This document shows, one piece after another, positions 11,952 through 22,557 of a stretch of DNA of 64,000 bases (its first letter is position 1; every line of letters begins with the position of its first letter). The notes under the pieces were generated by a model. It was given only the letters and a program-made list of their open reading frames with translations. It had not been told where the DNA came from and made no database searches. Source of the DNA: Archivesica marissinica (Eukaryota > Mollusca > Bivalvia > Venerida > Vesicomyidae); NCBI GenBank assembly GCA_014843695.1, contig CM026404.1, forward strand, positions 6,079,773 to 6,143,772, in the 5' to 3' direction. The position numbers were made by a program, and so were the translations under genes.

Positions 11952-13133
11952 TCATTGTACGTCACTGGCTTTGACAAAGCTATTGAATTTTGATGGATAA
12001 TGTCTCCATTTCACATAATGGCGCTTGTTGCGTCCTTTGCCAATTGACTTAAGAACACGTTCAATTTTCCACAGCTGATTAGGCTGAAGGTCAATTTTCT
12101 GCAACTCGCTTTCATAAAATGTCCCTTTGATTTACTCATTATCCATGTCTTTGAGTCTGTAGATGGGCAGCGTTCCTCTATGATAGCGTTTGTATATTAA
12201 AAACGCTTCTCCCGTATATGTTTCGTCGTACGCTCTAGAAAACGCATGTTTTAAGTGACTAATGCGTACATAATCACCAATTTTATATTTGAATGGTTTG
12301 AGTTTGCCATTGTTCTTGCTCTGTGCGAAGTATGTGGACAGTCTGACTGTTTCTTGATTGTCTTCGTTGACGTCGGCTGGAGCCATATATATGATCCGGT
12401 GATATGTTTGGTTATAGCTGTCGGCCATGCTCTGTAACACCGACAGGTACTCATAATCATCCTTGTGGGTAAAATAACGATTTAGTTTCGTCTTGATGGT
12501 CAAGATTGCTCTCTCAGAAGTTGAAACCTTAGTTTCGTTCTGCGTAGGGAGGTAAATGATTCCGTATTCTTTCATGACCACCTGTACCTTCTTAGCAAGG
12601 AACTGTTGACCTGAAAATGATAGAGAATGCATATGTAATACACATCAATGTGATACAAGTAATACATATAGAATAGTGTAGAATGTACATAAGCATAAAC
12701 ATTACCTTTGTCGGTAATTAGTTTGGATGGTGACCTTCCATATCTGGTGAAGACATCTTGAAAGGCGGTTACTACATCTCCCCCTGTTTAGATTTCAATG
12801 GTCGCAGCCAAACATTTTTGCTGAATGTGTCTATGATTAATAGCATATATTTATAGCCGCTATTCCATTTCGCATATTTCACCATATTCATGAGGTCTGC
12901 CATCCATAAATCGTCCGTTCCTGCACTGATCACGTGGTTTCGTTGAAATCGTCTTCTCATTTATGAAGGCTATATGACTCCTGGTTTTGTAAGAATCTTC
13001 GTATCCTATACATTCCTAGTTTGTATTTTCCCTCTCGCTGTACCACTTTGTACAATTTCTGAGGACCAGCATAACTGGCAGGGTGTGAAGGATCGTAGTA
13101 TATAGTCTCTAGATAATCCTGCCACGGAGCCAT
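11952..13133 (-). pseudogene. Polinton/Maverick integrase with chromodomain, broken
   Basis: Minus-strand reading starts at ATG 13133. The N-terminal part (HPASYAGPQKLYKVV) is followed by a frame change near 12960-12990, then the retroviral-type integrase core with first Asp in WMADLMNM and second Asp in LITDKG. A one-base frame change lies in the C-run near 12780. An intron at 12705-12611 (donor gtaatg, acceptor ttttcag) leads to the third catalytic residue in STSERAI. The SH3-like segment (FKYKIGDYVRISHLK) and a chromodomain-like tail (RHYVKWRHYP) follow, with an in-frame TAA at 12134-12132 before the final TGA at 11954-11952. Polinton integrases insert the linear element into host DNA. All three acidic residues remain, but two shifts and a stop break the gene. 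It is the last of three Polinton-type genes on this strand. Confidence 0.85.
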
Positions 13134-13191
13134 GTCTGAACACGTCTATAGCATAAGCACAAATGAAGTTATGTGTCTCTGCATCACACAT

Positions 13192-13791
13192 TTATTGTTC
13201 ATCGGCATTGCTGCTTTCGTCGTCACTTTCATCGCCGCTGTTTTCGTCATCCGATTCATCAAATAAATCCTGGAATTTTGCCTTATTCATGCGCAGGACA
13301 CGTTTCACAGCAGATGTAAGACTGACCCCCTTTGTACGCAATGTGTCGATCTCTGACATAATCTTGCGATGTATGCCACTTGTTCTGAGTGGAATAATGT
13401 AGCTTTCAATGAGCTTATAGTATAGCTCTATGAATTTACTTTGATCGTAATGCTCCATTCGTGCTTCTGCAAACCATGTGGCCTCTTTGTCGGATTCACC
13501 ATTGGTCACATATTGGTCATAAAACGTTCTGTACCTGTCCTCGCCTCTGTCTCTGGTTAGTTCCCACAGTGAAGTATATGCCTCATTCTCTTCAATATCG
13601 TCATAGCTGTCTTCCAGTTTTCGCAGTTTAAAAGTTGGTTCATCGATGTCACTATTTTCTAGCTTCCTCTTGATTGGCTTTTCATTCTCGGGACACTTTC
13701 CACTTTTAATGTGTCTTAGCACATCATGCTTTGTGTCGAACAATAGTCCGCAATCGTCGCAAGCGTGTGCTGTTATTCCTTTATCAGCCAT
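13192..13791 (-). CDS. Zinc-finger acidic protein of Polinton remnant
   Basis: This 199-residue ORF is uninterrupted. It starts at ATG 13791, 58 bp upstream of the integrase start and 13 bp after the ATPase stop, so it sits tightly in a gene cluster. Near residues 11-33 there is a zinc-finger-like pattern (CDDCGLLFDTKHDVLRHIKSGKC). A basic patch (KRKLENSD) and a helical region rich in Glu and Arg follow, then a strongly acidic C-terminus of Asp, Glu and Ser. I know similar small zinc-finger ORFs next to Polinton-type integrases in invertebrates; their role is not known to me. It is the only Polinton gene here without a break. It could be the residue of a recently active element or simply short enough to have escaped mutation. 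Confidence 0.7.
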   Translation of the reverse strand: MADKGITAHACDDCGLLFDTKHDVLRHIKSGKCPENEKPIKRKLENSDIDEPTFKLRKLEDSYDDIEENEAYTSLWELTRDRGEDRYRTFYDQYVTNGESDKEATWFAEARMEHYDQSKFIELYYKLIESYIIPLRTSGIHRKIMSEIDTLRTKGVSLTSAVKRVLRMNKAKFQDLFDESDDENSGDESDDESSNADEQ

Positions 13792-13804
13792 GTTTCCTGA
13801 TAGG

Positions 13805-14883
13805 TTAAATGAGTCCTGTCTGATTGTTTTCTACTGTTGGATTATCACCGATGTGCACTGTTTGAGTTTCAACTGACGAATGAGTGTCTGGGCGTACGCT
13901 ATCTTCTTTTATAGGTGCATTGTCTTCCCCTACCCACGTGACGTCATGTCTTAACCTGTCCGATTCTGACGCAAACGGCTTTAAGTCCACAAACAAATAG
14001 CCATACGGATATTTGATGGCTTTTTCAAAAGATTTCATGAATCTGTCAGTATGGCCAGGGTACATTTGGCAAGCCAGCGTCATAGCAGACTGTCTGTCTA
14101 TAGGATTGTTGAATAGAACTAAATAATGACAGTTTCTCCTTTGCGTTGGATTCTTGCTTCCATATAGATTCTGCTGGATTGATGCAAATGATAGAGATCT
14201 GTGACTTGAACCTTCTGTAAACAAATCCGTGATGCGTTGATCGTTGCCACAATCCGACATTAAGTCATCCAACACCAGGAAATTGTTCACTTCGGGATCA
14301 AAGAAATCATCATCCGCTAAATCCGCCGGAATTCCCTGTATAAACTCTACAGTGGGTAAAAAATGTGTCCTTAATGACATCATAGAGCGGCTGCCATCGT
14401 CTGTATAACCATATTATTCACTGTATTTGGATTGAATTCTACAAGTATGGTTCTGTAGCAAGTCCTTCACACATGCTGAAAAATAATTATGACATATTAT
14501 TGTTATTAATCATTAAATACATTACAGACATAGAATGATACTATAGGTTAATATTTGAAATAAAATATTAAAACAAATTAATTACCTGTGGGTCTCGAAA
14601 TCATCATGGTGAATGGATGCTGCAACACCACTGTTGGCGCTCCCTGTGGTGGTGGAGGGGGAGACATATCCCCTCTCGGAGGAGGAGGAGGCATATCCCC
14701 TTTCGTCGTCGTCGGAGGAGGCAAAGCCACTCTCGGAGGAGGAGGCATATCCCCTTTCGTCGTCGGAGGAGGAGGCAAAGCCACTCTCGGAGGAGGAGGA
14801 CGCATACCCCTTCTCGGAGGAGGAGGATATGCTTCACTAACTCTCTCTTCTTGCACATGTTTTAGCTCACGATGTCTTAACAT
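13805..14883 (-). pseudogene. Polinton A32-like packaging ATPase, broken
   Basis: The C-terminal 192-residue piece (14383-13805) carries the Walker B region NNFLVLDDLM and the segment SHRSLSFASIQQNLY typical of FtsK/HerA-type DNA-packaging ATPases of Polintons and related viruses. Upstream, frame changes occur in the T-run near 14355 and again near 14400-14440. A likely intron spans 14585-14476 (donor gtaatt, acceptor atttttcag). The first exon begins with ATG at 14883, has a proline-rich region made by a GGA-type repeat (14650-14830), and ends LQHPFTMMISRPT. That is where the Walker A loop should begin, but no GSGKT is present on either side of the intron. Such ATPases push DNA into capsids; this one lacks the ATP-binding loop. 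The Gypsy LTR starts 2 bp upstream of the start codon. Confidence 0.75.
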
Positions 14884-15530
14884 AGTGTAATGCCCCAGGT
14901 TTATCAGTGACGTGTGACATACATGTACATTTTTGATTACATAATGTTGATGGCTATACACTTGTTTTACTCCAAGCTACGATGTGTCATCAATGTTTAT
15001 TGCAGTACTTTGTTAGAGTATTGGTTTAAATCAGTTTTGCTAGCAATGATTACCTTTGGAAAGCATGTGTTTATCAGTTAATCCTTTAAATCCATGACAG
15101 AGTAAAACATGTGTATCCTACGGCAGCCATTTTTCGGAAGTACTTAGATAGAAATCGCATTGCATTGTGGGTAGTTTTAAACTAGCATTTCTCAGAGATT
15201 CTTATCAGAGTCAAACTTTAAATAGTATTTATACACTGGAAACAGTCCAGATTCTTATCACAAGGTAACATTAATACAATATAATGTTTATATATTAATC
15301 TCATTATACGATTTTTGAGGTTTTCATTCAGTTATATCATAGAAACAGTGTTTGGAACCAGGTAGCCATATTGTTGGCATGGATACAGCGCACAGTTACG
15401 AACGCGCGCTATTGTGCGCACTGTGTGCGCTTTTCTTGTGCAGTTTATGCTTAATAGCGCACAGCGTAGGTTGCGCGCTATTCGAGCGCACATAAATATT
15501 GGTGCGCTGCACAGTGTATTTGGTGCGCAG

Positions 15531-15538
15531 TATAAATA
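15531..15538 (+). promoter_or_regulatory. TATA box of 5' LTR
   Basis: TATAAATA lies after a cluster of gcgcac words. It divides the LTR into a U3-like left half and an R-U5-like right half. The equivalent in the second LTR is at 25312-25319. Confidence 0.7.
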
Positions 15539-15842
15539 GGCGTGGGAGCGTTTCACAGGAGGACTCTGAACTTTTATTTCTTAGGTATAAGACCTGTTTT
15601 TTGCTAGGTAAAAATTATTCTTTTGTTTCTTTAGAAATACTTACAATAAATTATATTAGTAACATATTACATGTTATAGAGATCTGTGCACAATATACAG
15701 CTGTTTTGGGGTATATTTGAGAGGCATAATAAGGTGCAAATGCAAGATATTTGTTAATGTGAAACTGACGATTGTTATCATTTCATGATAGTAAAACATT
15801 ACTAGTCCGTCTTGGTGTGCAACCAAATTGTTCTAGCTGTTG

Positions 15843-15848
15843 AATAAA
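15843..15848 (+). promoter_or_regulatory. Poly(A) signal in 5' LTR
   Basis: AATAAA about 300 bp downstream of the TATA box, at the expected place for the end of the R region. Confidence 0.55.
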
Positions 15849-16077
15849 TATTGTTGAATCATTTAAATCTCTATTTCTCTTATTATCTCAGCAAACCGAT
15901 AGGGTGCTTCCCCTTGGATTAATCTTTTAGTCGGCCTTAATCAGAGTCCACTTTAGTTCGTTTTTACTTTTGAAGTTGACAGACGGACCCCTATTTTTGT
16001 AGGCGGTCTGAGTTCGCGTGAGTCGAGGGAATAGCACGCTACCAATTATCCTATGACCCCTCGGCGCGTGACATTTA

Positions 16078-16094
16078 TGGTGGCAGAGGTGGGA
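16078..16094 (+). promoter_or_regulatory. Primer binding site, copy 1
   Basis: tggtggcagaggtggga begins 4 bp after the LTR end. TGG matches the complement of a tRNA CCA end. The pattern resembles the tRNA-Leu-type sites of several Gypsy elements; I could not verify the tRNA. Confidence 0.6.
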
Positions 16095-16154
16095 TCTTTG
16101 TTTACAACTTAGATCCAGAGATCGACACTCAGTCTCGCCTTTTATACTTAGCAA

Positions 16155-17721
16155 GATGTCGGATTCAGAAACAGAGTAGGAAAACGAGGTGTCCTTCAGT
16201 AGAGCAGAAGTTACAGTACATCAGGAAGGGTCATTCACTCAACAAGAACAGGGAGGTATCTACCCAATGAATAGAAAGCAAATTGTAACCAGATCATCAG
16301 AAGGAGAGCTTGACTCCGAGTGTGAAACAGGGAGTCAACCGGCAAGCCGTAATTCCAACAGGTCGGACAAATGGACGAAGGAAGCTCTTCAAGACATGGT
16401 CAACATGCAAAGTAATATATCAGAAGCCTTGCAAAGCCTAACAGTACTGTTAACAAATATGTACCAGAAAGACAAAGAGTCACAGAGTCACAGTTTAGAA
16501 CCAGAGATAAATAATAACAATTACAGAATTTCCGACAGGAGACAAGGAGGGTCATTTTCTAGTCTTAGAAATAGACACGAGCCACATGATCAGTACGCAA
16601 CAACTGAACATGAGAATCACCATGCTTTCAGAAGGCCCAGAAGTAACCATGATGTGCGTCACTGCAACACAAACATTAAGATCCCCGCATTCACAGGCAA
16701 GGATGAATGGAAAGTTTGGATCAACAGATTTGAAACGATAGCAGAGAGGAAAGACTGGGATGATGATGAAAAATTAGACAATTTATTGCCACAACTGCAA
16801 GGTAGTGCAGGTGAATTTGTGTTCACTCAACTGAAGCGTGAGACGTTGAGAAACTACAAGGAACTGGCAGGTGAATTAAATAACAGGTTCAGAGTAATCG
16901 AGACCCCACGAACATATACAGCTAAGTTCAGCAGAAGTGACCAGAAAATCAGTGAAACGGCGGAAGAATACGCAGCTGAGCTTAAGCGACTCTACGACAA
17001 AGCGCACACCAGGCGCGACAGTAGAACAAGAAGTGAGGACCTAGTGCGACGATTTTTGGATGGTCTGAGGGATGAAGAATTAAGGTGGGAAGTTGAATAC
17101 ATAAAGGAGCCTGAGGACATTGACGAAGCAGTATATCATGTAGTAAACTATATACAAACTAGAAATAGACATATGTACACACCAAATCTCGAGAAGAGAA
17201 GACAATTGGTTCGTAGGACTCATTCATTTTTGCACAAAGATGAAACTTCTGATAGCGGTGAAAGTGAGAACGATATTGTAGGAACGGGTGAGCATGTATA
17301 CCGGGTCCCAGTAAAGGGTTTTGGCGATAAAAGCAAACAAGACAATAAAATATCACCAATCCAAGATAACACTACGGTGAAAGGAATTGCATGTAACGCA
17401 AGTAGTGCCAGTATATTACCCAGCAAGGATACAGAAATACTGCAGCAAGTGTTGGACAAGTTAAACGAGATCACTCAAAACACACAAACTGACCAAGGCA
17501 CGAGGAGAAAGATTATACGGTGCTATTCCTGTAATCAAGAAAACCATTTTGCACGTGACTGCCCACTGAAGGAACGGAGATTCCAGCGTGGCGTATACAA
17601 CAATCAAGCAGCACAGTTACATGACCACACTCCAAATGGCCACCAATTAAATGGCAATGCACCGGTATACAATCATTCTTTAAACATGAAAGGACCAAGC
17701 CATCTGGCGGGGAGGTCCTAG
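16155..17721 (+). pseudogene. gag: gag of Gypsy copy 1, early stop
   Basis: ATG at 16155 is followed by TAG at codon 8, where copy 2 (25907) has CAG. The rest is open to 17721. The central region (FTGKDEWKVWINRFETIAE...) matches the retrotransposon gag capsid domain. A zinc knuckle CYSCNQENHFARDC (C-x2-C-x4-H-x4-C) lies at 17521-17562. Gag packages the element RNA into particles. Reinitiation at ATG 16267 could still give a nearly full protein. The pol frame differs from the gag frame. Confidence 0.85.
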
Positions 17722-17750
17722 ACAGCAGTAAGAGCCAGAAGACAGAAGTA

Positions 17751-20700
17751 ATGTCTGAAGATCCGATAATAATCAGGCGAAGAAGACCTTACAGCAGTGG
17801 TGTGTATCTGAAGGGTACTGTGCAGAACTTACCTATTACTTTTACAGCAGATACCGGGGCGACAAAAACTATCATCTCAGACAGGATTTACAATAAACTC
17901 GATCCTACAAATCGACCAACACTTGCGAAGACAGCGTATCTAACCGGCGCAGGAGGAATACCACTGAAAGAACTAGGCAAAGCCGTCTTCGATATACAGC
18001 TGGGGCCAGTTGATTTAAAGAAAGAATTGATAGTAGCAGAAATTGAAGATGAGGGCCTTCTGGGTATTGACATATTACAAAATGATGATGGCGGGCCTGC
18101 AGACATACTGTTGACCAAAGGTATAATTATTCTTAAAGGGAAGGAGGTTCCCTGCATTCAAGTAGGCATGGCAAATGAAATACGGAAAGTAAGAGCAGCA
18201 GATCACTGTACCATACCAGGACAGTGTGAAGCAGTTATTGATGTGCTAGTAGATCGACAGGAAGCAGATGATTACCTGGAAAGAGCCGAGTTTATAATTG
18301 AACCTACAGAGCACTTTAAAGAAACATACCCCTTACAAATGGCCACCGTCCTAGTGGATATTAATGGGAGACCCACCAGCAAAATACGTGTGCTGAATCC
18401 ATTCCCCACATCCGTTTCTATTAACCAGGATGCAATATTAGGTCAAGCAGAACAGATAAACCGGATAAAAGGCACACATAAAAACCAAGAACATCCGGAA
18501 GAAGAAAGTAGCACTGCTTATGTACGTCGGGTGACAGTGAACGAAGGTATGGGGACAGACCCAATTAAACCATTGACGGAAGACAAAATAGCCACAGAAA
18601 GCGACATCCCTAGCCATTTGAAGTCCTTATACGAAAGGGCTTCGAAGAGCCGCAGTACACAAGAAAGACGTGCAATTGCAAAACTTCTTATATGATTCTC
18701 GAGCAGTTTTTCGGTAAATGATCTTGATCTGGGCCTCACCACACTGACCGAGCACTCAATCAATACAGGGGACGCTTACCCAATAAAGCAACCTCCAAGA
18801 AGAGTTCCTATGGCCTATGCCGAACACGAAAAAAAAGCTGTAGAAGAGCTATTAGCGAAGGGTGTGATACGGAAAAGTACATCACCATGGGCGAGTCCCA
18901 TCGTCCTGGTCACAAAAAAATCGGGCGAGATAAGACCTTGCATTGACTATCGCAAGGTAAATGCACTGGTTAAACCAGATGTATTTCCATTGCCACGGGT
19001 TCAAGATTGTTTAGATGCTGTCGCTGGCTCAGCCCTTTTTTCAACTTTTGATTTGACAAGTGGGTATTTTCAGATTCCATTGAAGGAGGAAGACATCCCT
19101 AAGAGTGCATTCGTGTGCAAATATGGGCTCTTTGAGATGCTGAGATTACCATTTGGATTAAACAATGCAGCGGCAACATTTCAGCGAACAATGGAGATAG
19201 CACTTCAAGGGTTACAGTGGGAGACTTGTTTAATTTATATAAACGATATCGTGGTACACAGTACAGATTTCACCCAACACATGAGCAGAGTGACATCAGT
19301 TCTCGAGAGAATAGAGGCAGCAGGTCTCAAACTGAAACCTGCAAAATGCGAAATGTTACAAGAGGAAGTTGTGTTTCTTGGGCATGTAGTGTCGGGAAAC
19401 GGCGTAAAACCAAACCCAGTCAACATTGCAAAAATAGTCGAGTGGCCAGTCCCAGCCAATGTCAAGCACGTGAGACAATTTGTTGCCATGGGCTCGTATT
19501 ACCGTAGGTTTGCAAAGGGTTTCGCAAACATTGTACGACCAATGCTGGAACTCACTAAAAAGGGGAGAGAATTCAAATGGGATGAAGCCTGCCAGAAGTC
19601 ATTTGAAGCGGTGAAGAGTATCTTGGTCAGTCCAGAAATAATGGGGTATCCCTTACAGAACGGCGGAGAGTTTATTTTGGATGTTGACGCATGTGACCTA
19701 GGAACTGGCGGAGTATTGCATCAGATACAAAAGGGACGCGAAAGAGTTATCTCATATGCCAGCAGGGCTCTAAATAAAGCTGAACGTAATTATTGTATCA
19801 CAGAAAAAGAGCTGCTAGCAATCCGCTACTTCATAGAGTATTTCAGACAATACTTATTGGGTAGGAAGTTCCTAGTACGAAGTGATCACCAGGCTTTAAC
19901 CTGGCTATTCAAGTTGAAAGAACCAAGGGGGAAGATAGCCAGGTGGATAGAGATACTTTCCCACTATGATTTCTCGATAGAGTACAGACCGGGACGCAGA
20001 CAGGGTCACTGCGATGCACTATCGCGTTGTGAAAATCCGCGTGAATGTGAATGTGCATTACAGGACATGGACGAACCTCTGAAATGTGGCCCATGCAAAA
20101 AATGCATCAAACGAGCACAAGATATGGTCCTACAGGGCATGTATGACAATGTTGTTCATCCAACAGCAGATGATACGTCATCTGAAGTTCAACATGAGCG
20201 CAATGACACAGAAGTGGTGAGAGCAACAGTACATAATGTTAATCAGCCAAGCACGTCTAAACCTGTCAGCCAAGTGGATGCTACCGACAATAGATTACAT
20301 CGTCGGACGTGGGCAGGTGGTAAATGCCTTCATGACATAAGAACGCTACAGGAGAATGACAGGGATATAGGGCCGATATTAAAGGCAAAAATACAGGGCA
20401 ACAGGCCAAACAGTAAGGAAGTACTTTCTTACAGTCCAGCAAGTAGACATTACTGGGTACTATGGGAGGTCTTAATGGTCGAGCATGGTACTCTGTTCAA
20501 GAAATTTGTTAAGCAAAACAAGACCGGCGAGCACTTGCAATTCGTGGTCCCTTATGCCATGAGAAAAGGGGTGCTACTCGAGCACCATAATTCTGTCATA
20601 TCAGGTCACCTGGGGTGCAAGAAGACCACAGAGAAGATCCGCCAAAGATATTACTGGTATGCCATGAAAGGAGATGTGGACCTACACATTAAGCAGTGTG

Positions 20701-21678
20701 ATGTGTGTGCAGCAGACAAAAGACCAATTAAGACCCCGAGAGCTCCAATGGGTACGATTACAACAGGCGCTCCTTTTGATGTCGTGGCGACAGATTACCT
20801 AGGACCACTACCTCGAACACAACAGGGAAACCGTTACATTTTAGTATTGACCGATCATTTCAGCAAATACGTAGAGGTTCTAGCAGTTCCAGACCAAACC
20901 GCAGAAACGTGCGCTTCACGGATTCTGAATGATTTCATAGCCAGATGGGGATGTCCTCTATCCATACTTAGCGACCAAGGTCGTAACTACGAGAGCAGAT
21001 TGTTCAAGGAACTGTGCCGAATGCTTGAAATTCGAAAGTTGCGCACAAGCCCAAGGAATCCCCGATGTAATGGCCAGTCGGAACGCTTTAATAAAACACT
21101 GGTGCGGATGATAAAGGCATTCCTAAGCGGTGAGCAGGATCAATGGGATCGTAACTTAGGTTGTCTCGCGGGCGCTTATCGTGCAACACCGAATGAATCA
21201 ACTGGCCTGACACCCCAATCTTCTGACGATGGGGCGCGAAGTCAGACTACCCTCCGAGTTAGTATTTGGAAGCTCTACGATAATCGATGGTCAAGATATA
21301 ACCTCCTATGGGGAATATGTGGACACACTGAGGTCAAGGATGCAACAAGCTCATAGCATAGCCCGTGACCATTTAGCTGTAGCGGCAAGGAGACACAAGG
21401 CCATGTATGACACTAAAGTATCGGTGAATAAATACGAAGCTGGCGATGCAGTATGGTGTCTAGCTGAGGCACGCAAGGTAGGGGTAGCTCCGAAGCTAGA
21501 ACGGATATATGGTGGTCCTTATCTAGTCAAGCAAGCTATCGCAGGTGTGAATTTCATCCTGCAGTTAGATAAGCATGGACACGAGAAATTAGTTCATCAT
21601 AACAAGCTGAAATCGTATGAGGGGGACAAGCCGCCCAAGTGGATAGAGCGGGCAAAGAGGAAATTAAAGAGGGAATAA
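17751..21678 (+). pseudogene. pol: pol of Gypsy copy 1: protease, RT, RNase H, integrase, broken
   Basis: The aspartic protease has its active site DTGA at 17850-17861. A TGA at 18693-18695 cuts the frame, which continues open in the same frame through 18696-18810. The RT follows with FDLTSGYFQIPL and YIND at 19236-19247. The usual box is YIDD, so the first catalytic Asp of the pair is Asn (codon AAC). RNase H (LDVDACD, TEKELLAI, RSDHQAL) is next, then an HHCC-type zinc finger and the integrase core with Asp in ATDYLGPL, Asp in LSDQG and Glu in QSERFN. A one-base shift in the CCCC run near 21215-21225 moves the C-terminal integrase part into the ORF 21229-21678. The order is that of Ty3/Gypsy. 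Stop, shift and RT substitution make three independent defects. Confidence 0.9.
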
Positions 21679-22557
21679 ACGGTAGAAGATATAATGACGA
21701 CACGTGCGGTGACGACAAACTATGCATTTTTGTTATTTGTGACATGTATCAGTCATGTCAAACATGTATGTTTTGATTAATGTAATACAAATGTTACACA
21801 CTTTTGATTTAAAAATTAACGGACTGGTATATATAAATGTTGCCGATGGCTGATGAGAGCACATAGCGTGTAAAAATGTGTATATACATTTGCATCGCAA
21901 ATGTTTGATGTCAGCAGGGTGTTGGAGCAGCAAAAGTGTATAGAGGTTTGGTAACAGTATTTGCGCCAAACAGTCATTGTAAAGATAACAGCACACATTT
22001 GTAATGTATTACTATTTATAACTATGGTTCATTAATGTTGGGTGATACATATAGGTATATGTAGCTGTCAGCACAAAGTTCCGGGCACACTCTAGCAGAG
22101 GTTCCAGGGAAGAATACTATGACTAGAATTAGAGCGTAGAAAACAGAGGATAGGAAAAGGTGGTTAGAGAGTAGTGGAAAAGTATCGCACGGGTTAAGCA
22201 GAGGTTAAGAGAAAGGTTTGTCCACATGGTTGGTCGGGATCGAATCACTTTGGTGAGGGGCGATGAGCCGGTAAAGTATGGAACGATGCAGAAGTATGCG
22301 CATAGGACGGGTTTATAAGTCTAACACCGGAGAGTAAGAATTGTAGCGGTATCCAATGAAGGGATGCAGTAACTACACGGTGAAAAGGGGAAACTGACAT
22401 ATGTACGGGAAAGAGAAGCACACTTTGCCACAGAGGTGCGGTGGCAGTTCAGGAAACCGAACGCATAGGTTAACATAAGTCGACATGGGGTTTATTTGGG
22501 TTTTTATTCAGGATTGATATTTTTGTATCATTTCAGCCAACAGAAACGTCAGCAATA
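21679..22557 (+). other. Non-coding spacer with splice acceptors upstream of third ORF
   Basis: No ORF of note. Just before the third ORF there are two acceptor-like sites, tttttattcag ending at 22511 and ttgtatcatttcag ending at 22536. The ATG follows 21 bp after the second. This suggests the third ORF is translated from a spliced mRNA, as for env in retroviruses. Confidence 0.5.

Larger units (their letters stand above)
14886..16073 (+). repeat. 5' LTR of Gypsy copy 1
   Basis: It starts TGTAATGCC and ends GCGTGACA, giving the TG...CA ends of LTRs, 1188 bp. It matches the region from 24667 nearly base for base up to about 15540 and less well after that. It contains a TATA box and a downstream aataaa. 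The part before the TATA box is rich in TGCGC/GCGCA words. Confidence 0.9.

Noticed and set aside
14588..14890. Gly-rich plus-strand ORFs
   Set aside because: They are the complement of the proline-rich part of the Polinton ATPase, created by a GGA-type repeat.
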